Shown here one piece after another: positions 6,057 through 8,531 of a DNA stretch of 8,531 nt. Source of the DNA: JAEVLT01 sp964484065 (GTDB lineage Bacteria; Bacillota; Bacilli; Bacillales; Cytobacillaceae); NCBI GenBank assembly GCA_964484065.1, contig CAZAEW010000119.1:1-8531 (forward strand). Direction: 5' to 3'. Both the position numbers and the translations under genes were made by a program. Position 1 is the stretch's first letter. Every line of letters starts with the position of its first letter. The notes under the pieces are model-generated. The model had not been told where the DNA came from. It made no database searches and saw only the letters and a program-made list of their open reading frames with translations.

Positions 6057-6681
6057 AGTTGTTTTTGTTGATGATCATGAAATGGTCAGAATCGGGGTCG
6101 CTTCCTATTTATCTGCCCAGCCTGATATTGAAGTTGTCGGCGAAGCAGGTGATGGGAATAAAGGGGTTGAGCTTGCTCTGGAACTTCGACCCGATATCAT
6201 TTTAATGGATCTTGTCATGCCGGAAATGGATGGGATTGAAGCAACCCGGAGGATTATTGATAAATGGCCCGAAGCAAAAATCATTATTGTCACCAGTTTT
6301 TTAGATGATGAAAAGGTTTATCCGGCGCTTGAAGCAGGAGCAACCAGCTATATGCTGAAGACATCGAAAGCGAGTGAAATCGCGGGTGCGATCCGCAATA
6401 CATATCATGGACAGTCGGTTCTTGAGCCGGAGGTAACCGGAAAAATGATGATGAAAATGCGCCAGAAAACGTCTCACCTCCCGCACGAAGAACTGACCGA
6501 CCGCGAAATGGAAATTTTGCTTTTGATGGCAGAAGGCAAGGCAAATCAAGAAATTGCTGATGAATTGTTCATTGCCTTAAAAACCGTTAAGACCCATGTC
6601 AGCAACATTTTAAGCAAACTCCAGGTCCAGGACCGCACCCAAGCCGTCATCTACGCCTTTAAGCATTCGTTGATAAAATAA
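6049..6681 (+). CDS. liaR: LiaR/VraR-type response regulator
   Basis: A 210-residue NarL/FixJ-family DNA-binding regulator. The receiver domain (1-120) has the acidic pair D8/D9, phosphoacceptor D54 in DIILMDLVMPEMDG, T82 and K104. A LuxR-type helix-turn-helix covers about 147-204 (LTDREMEILLLMAEGKANQEIA, then TVKTHVSNILSKLQVQDRTQAV). All catalytic residues are intact. Phosphorylated LiaR would activate its own operon through the promoter ahead of the LiaI-like gene. The start at 6049 (MIRVVFVDDHEMV) is preferred over the in-frame ATGs at 6034 and 6040 because it gives the standard family N-terminus. A GGGGATGG stretch upstream is the only ribosome binding sequence, and it overlaps the end of liaS. 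The 8-nt overlap with liaS suggests coupled translation. Confidence 0.95.
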   Translation: MIRVVFVDDHEMVRIGVASYLSAQPDIEVVGEAGDGNKGVELALELRPDIILMDLVMPEMDGIEATRRIIDKWPEAKIIIVTSFLDDEKVYPALEAGATSYMLKTSKASEIAGAIRNTYHGQSVLEPEVTGKMMMKMRQKTSHLPHEELTDREMEILLLMAEGKANQEIADELFIALKTVKTHVSNILSKLQVQDRTQAVIYAFKHSLIK

Positions 6682-6690
6682 AGATTCAGC

Positions 6691-6724
6691 AGCCTTCCAA
6701 AATTGATGGGAGGTTTTTATTTTG
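6691..6724 (+). terminator. Rho-independent terminator of the lia operon
   Basis: AGCCTTCC (6691-6698) pairs with GGGAGGTT (6708-6715), with G-T wobbles, around a 9-nt loop. The T-rich tract TTTTTATTTT (6714-6723) follows directly. It begins 9 nt after the liaR stop codon. Confidence 0.8.
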
Positions 6725-6741
6725 CTTAAATTTGGTTTTTG

Positions 6742-7013
6742 GTGACCGAAAAGGAAGGCAGAGCGNNNNNNNNNNNNNNNNNNNNNNNNNNNNNNNNNNN
6801 NNNNNNNNNNNNNNNNNNNNNNNNNNNNNNNNNNNNNNNNNNNNNNNNNNNNNNNNNNNNNNNNNTTTGGGTAACATAAAGCGCCTCTACGTGACCGAAA
6901 ACGAAAGCAGAGCGGAGTTTTGGTAACGTAAAGCGTCTCTACGTGACCGAAAAGGAAGACAGAGCGGAAATGGGGTAACGTAAAGTACCTCTTCGAGACC
7001 GGAAAATGAAAGG
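6742..7013. repeat. Second tandem array, 52-bp units, interrupted by an assembly gap
   Basis: The anchor GTGACCG appears at 6742, 6891 and 6943, and a degraded copy (GAGACCG) at 6995; the last three are exactly 52 bp apart. The unit reads roughly GTGACCGAAAAGGAAG-CAGAGCGGA, a G/T-rich stretch, then GGTAACGTAAAGCG-CTCTAC. Each unit can form a hairpin: GGTAACGT (6922-6929) pairs 7 of 8 with ACGTGACC (6941-6948). The copy at 6974-7000 has lost most pairing. At least four units or parts are visible, and more may be hidden in the gap. No coding capacity is credible. Confidence 0.85.
6766..6865. other. Assembly gap of exactly 100 N inside the repeat array
   Basis: One hundred consecutive N, the conventional placeholder for a scaffold gap of unknown size. 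The gap sits inside the 52-bp tandem repeat, a common cause of short-read assembly breaks. The liaR-to-ykvU distance in this window is therefore not reliable. Confidence 0.97.
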
Positions 7014-7156
7014 TAATCCCAATTCCAGGTGTTGATAAACGTTTTGGCTGCTATTGCATTAGAAGCCTGGGTTAATTTACTAATGTCATTGCAATTTCCT
7101 CTACTAATCAGATAACTTGTCTCATACCTTTATAAAGTAAGTTCTTTAGAAGGGAA
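7014..7156 (+). promoter_or_regulatory. Leader region of the ykvU-like gene with a weak SigE-like -10
   Basis: These 143 bp have no gene. CATACCTT at 7123-7130 resembles the -10 element of the mother-cell sporulation factor SigE (CATACAAT), about 27 nt before the start codon. The region 14-16 bp upstream of it is not a convincing -35. B. subtilis ykvU is, as I recall, in the SigE regulon, which is why this was considered. No confident SigA promoter was found. Confidence 0.25.
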
Positions 7157-8491
7157 ATGGGTGCATTGACTGAACTATACAAAGGAGTATTCTTTTTAGC
7201 CGTTTCATCTTTTATAGGAGAAAGCATCGAATTCTTCGTCAATATGATTCTGGCAAGGGAACTGGGCAAACATGGGCTTGGTCTCTACATGTCCATCCTG
7301 CCGTCGATTTTTTTGATTGTACTCTTATCGAGCTTTGAACTGCAGGTTTCTATTTCAAAATTTATAGCGGAAAAAGAAGGACGGTACCATCGCAGTATCC
7401 TGCATCACGCCATCACAATTGCCATCGTATTTACCTGCATCCTTTTACTGACAACGACCGGTATCATCCCGTTTGTTCCTGTTTTTGACGGCTATCACCC
7501 CTACACAAGATGGCTGGTTATTCTTCTCATTCCGGTGATTTCCTTTACCTCTGTAGCCAGGGGATATTTTATGGGGAAACAGCAGATGGGAAGAATTGCG
7601 CTTTCCAATTTTTTTCGAAAAATCTTTCAGGTCGCCATTTTATTTGCCGTCTTTCGCCTTTTTCAATTTGAAACAAAATCAGCCGTGCTGATCGCCATCG
7701 CTACCTTTATCGGCAGCGAAATTGTCGTATTTCTTTATTTAGTCTATACGTTTATTCTGCAATTTCAGCAAATTAAGCGGCAGCCTTTTTCCAACCTGAA
7801 CCGCCAGATCGTCCGGAAAAATTTGATGGCCGTATCGATCCCGACGACGGGAATGCGCTTATTTTCGGCAGTCACCAGTGCCATTCAGCCGTTTTTAATC
7901 AAGCAGGCTTTGGTTCGTTCCGGGCTGACATCCGTGGTGGCAACCGAGCAGTTTGGGATGCTGACAGGTGTCGCTTTAACCATAGGCTTTTTTCCGGCCT
8001 TCATTGCCCATTCCTTTATGACCGTGCTCATCCCGGCAGTCTCAAAGTCCTATGCCTCAAAGGACTATGATGGACTGCAAAAAATGCTTAATCAGGTTAT
8101 GAGAATGACTTTTCTGTACGGTGTTCCGGCAGTTTCGGCTTTTTACTTTTTCGCTGAGCCACTGACGTCGCTGTTTTTTCATTCATCAACCTCTGCGTCT
8201 TACTTACAGATGCTTTGGCCGTACTTTCTCTTCCATTTTTTTCTAATTCCGATGCAAGGATTTTTAATTGGAATGGGGATGATTAAGGATACCTTCATCC
8301 AGACCGTCTGGTCGACCATTGTATCGTATGGCTTTGTTATTTGGCTTGGGTCCATGCCCGGCTGGAGGATGGAGGGGGTTATTGTCGGGATGAATATCGA
8401 AGCCGTCCTGCTCGCTCTTTTGAATTATTTTACCGTCCGAAAAAAATTAGGGGGATCAATCTTTCTCAGAGAAGTGGTACAAAAAAATTAA
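7157..8491 (+). CDS. ykvU: MOP-superfamily flippase, YkvU/SpoVB-like
   Basis: A 444-residue polytopic membrane protein with about 12 or more hydrophobic segments over its whole length and short basic loops. The N-terminal segment (FIGESIEFFVNMILARELGKHGLGLYMSILP) and the internal FMGKQQMGRIALSNFFRKIFQVAI stretch are typical of the polysaccharide-synthase/MVF branch of the MOP exporters, which includes SpoVB, MurJ and YkvU. Length matches B. subtilis YkvU (about 445), and it lacks the longer C-terminus of SpoVB. By family it would move a lipid-linked glycan or precursor across the membrane, probably during spore envelope assembly; the substrate is unknown. AGAAGGGA lies only about 2 nt before the ATG at 7157, unusually close. 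TTG at 7166 (spacing about 11 nt) is an alternative start that would remove three residues. It is a single gene separated from liaR by a terminator and a repeat array. Confidence 0.85.
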   Translation: MGALTELYKGVFFLAVSSFIGESIEFFVNMILARELGKHGLGLYMSILPSIFLIVLLSSFELQVSISKFIAEKEGRYHRSILHHAITIAIVFTCILLLTTTGIIPFVPVFDGYHPYTRWLVILLIPVISFTSVARGYFMGKQQMGRIALSNFFRKIFQVAILFAVFRLFQFETKSAVLIAIATFIGSEIVVFLYLVYTFILQFQQIKRQPFSNLNRQIVRKNLMAVSIPTTGMRLFSAVTSAIQPFLIKQALVRSGLTSVVATEQFGMLTGVALTIGFFPAFIAHSFMTVLIPAVSKSYASKDYDGLQKMLNQVMRMTFLYGVPAVSAFYFFAEPLTSLFFHSSTSASYLQMLWPYFLFHFFLIPMQGFLIGMGMIKDTFIQTVWSTIVSYGFVIWLGSMPGWRMEGVIVGMNIEAVLLALLNYFTVRKKLGGSIFLREVVQKN

Positions 8492-8514
8492 AAGGCAATC
8501 GAATCATTTATAAA

Positions 8515-8531
8515 ACAGCAACCCGGGCTGT
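8515..8531 (+). terminator. Left part of a probable terminator at the window edge
   Basis: ACAGC (8515-8519) and GCTGT (8527-8531) form a 5-bp stem with a 7-nt loop, 23 nt after the ykvU-like stop. An upstream A run (8512-8515) could pair with T residues that would lie beyond the window. The T-tract cannot be seen because the window ends here. Confidence 0.5.

Noticed and set aside
6686..6926. Short open frames on both strands across the N gap
   Set aside because: Their middle part is entirely N, and the rest is tandem repeat and terminator sequence.

Overview
The window looks like chromosomal DNA of an endospore-forming, Gram-positive Bacillaceae species (Bacillus sensu lato). The reasons are strong AGGAGG-type ribosome binding sites, a moderate-to-low GC content, a complete LiaI/LiaH/LiaF/LiaS/LiaR-type envelope-stress operon, and neighbours of kinds typical of spore formers (SpoVB/YkvU-type flippase, LysM-CAP secreted protein, DUF1360 protein, YhfW-type Rieske oxidoreductase). 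The species cannot be named from the sequence alone. There are nine protein-coding genes and no tRNA, rRNA, CRISPR array or insertion sequence.

Layout. Positions 1-350 hold no credible gene. They contain a tandem array of about six 51-52 bp units (54-350), each able to fold into hairpins, and the last unit doubles as a likely terminator for the minus-strand genes. Positions 368-2305 are a two-gene minus-strand operon: a small DUF1360 membrane protein followed by a FAD-dependent oxidoreductase with a C-terminal Rieske domain. A 96-bp divergent intergenic region follows, then a plus-strand gene for a secreted LysM + CAP protein (2402-3016) that ends at a strong hairpin (3021-3057).

Positions 3157-6681 are the core of the window: a plus-strand five-gene operon of a LiaI-like membrane protein, a PspA/IM30 protein (LiaH), LiaF, the sensor kinase LiaS and the response regulator LiaR. 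In the known Lia system, LiaF holds the kinase LiaS inactive until lipid II-cycle antibiotics or other envelope damage is sensed. LiaS then phosphorylates LiaR, which strongly induces liaIH, and LiaI anchors LiaH at the membrane. Overlapping liaF/liaS/liaR reading frames suggest translational coupling, and a small hairpin between liaH and liaF could separate high liaIH from low liaFSR expression. There is no liaG.

Positions 6682-7156 contain the liaR terminator and a second 52-bp tandem array interrupted by exactly 100 N (an assembly gap). A YkvU/SpoVB-like polytopic flippase gene (7157-8491) follows, with the start of a terminator hairpin at the right edge.

The genes are recognisable members of known families and I see no clear new defence, mobile or biosynthetic system. 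The least explained content is the two hairpin-forming tandem arrays. They have nearly the same period and a similar purine-rich core, and the left one shows a compensatory base-pair change.
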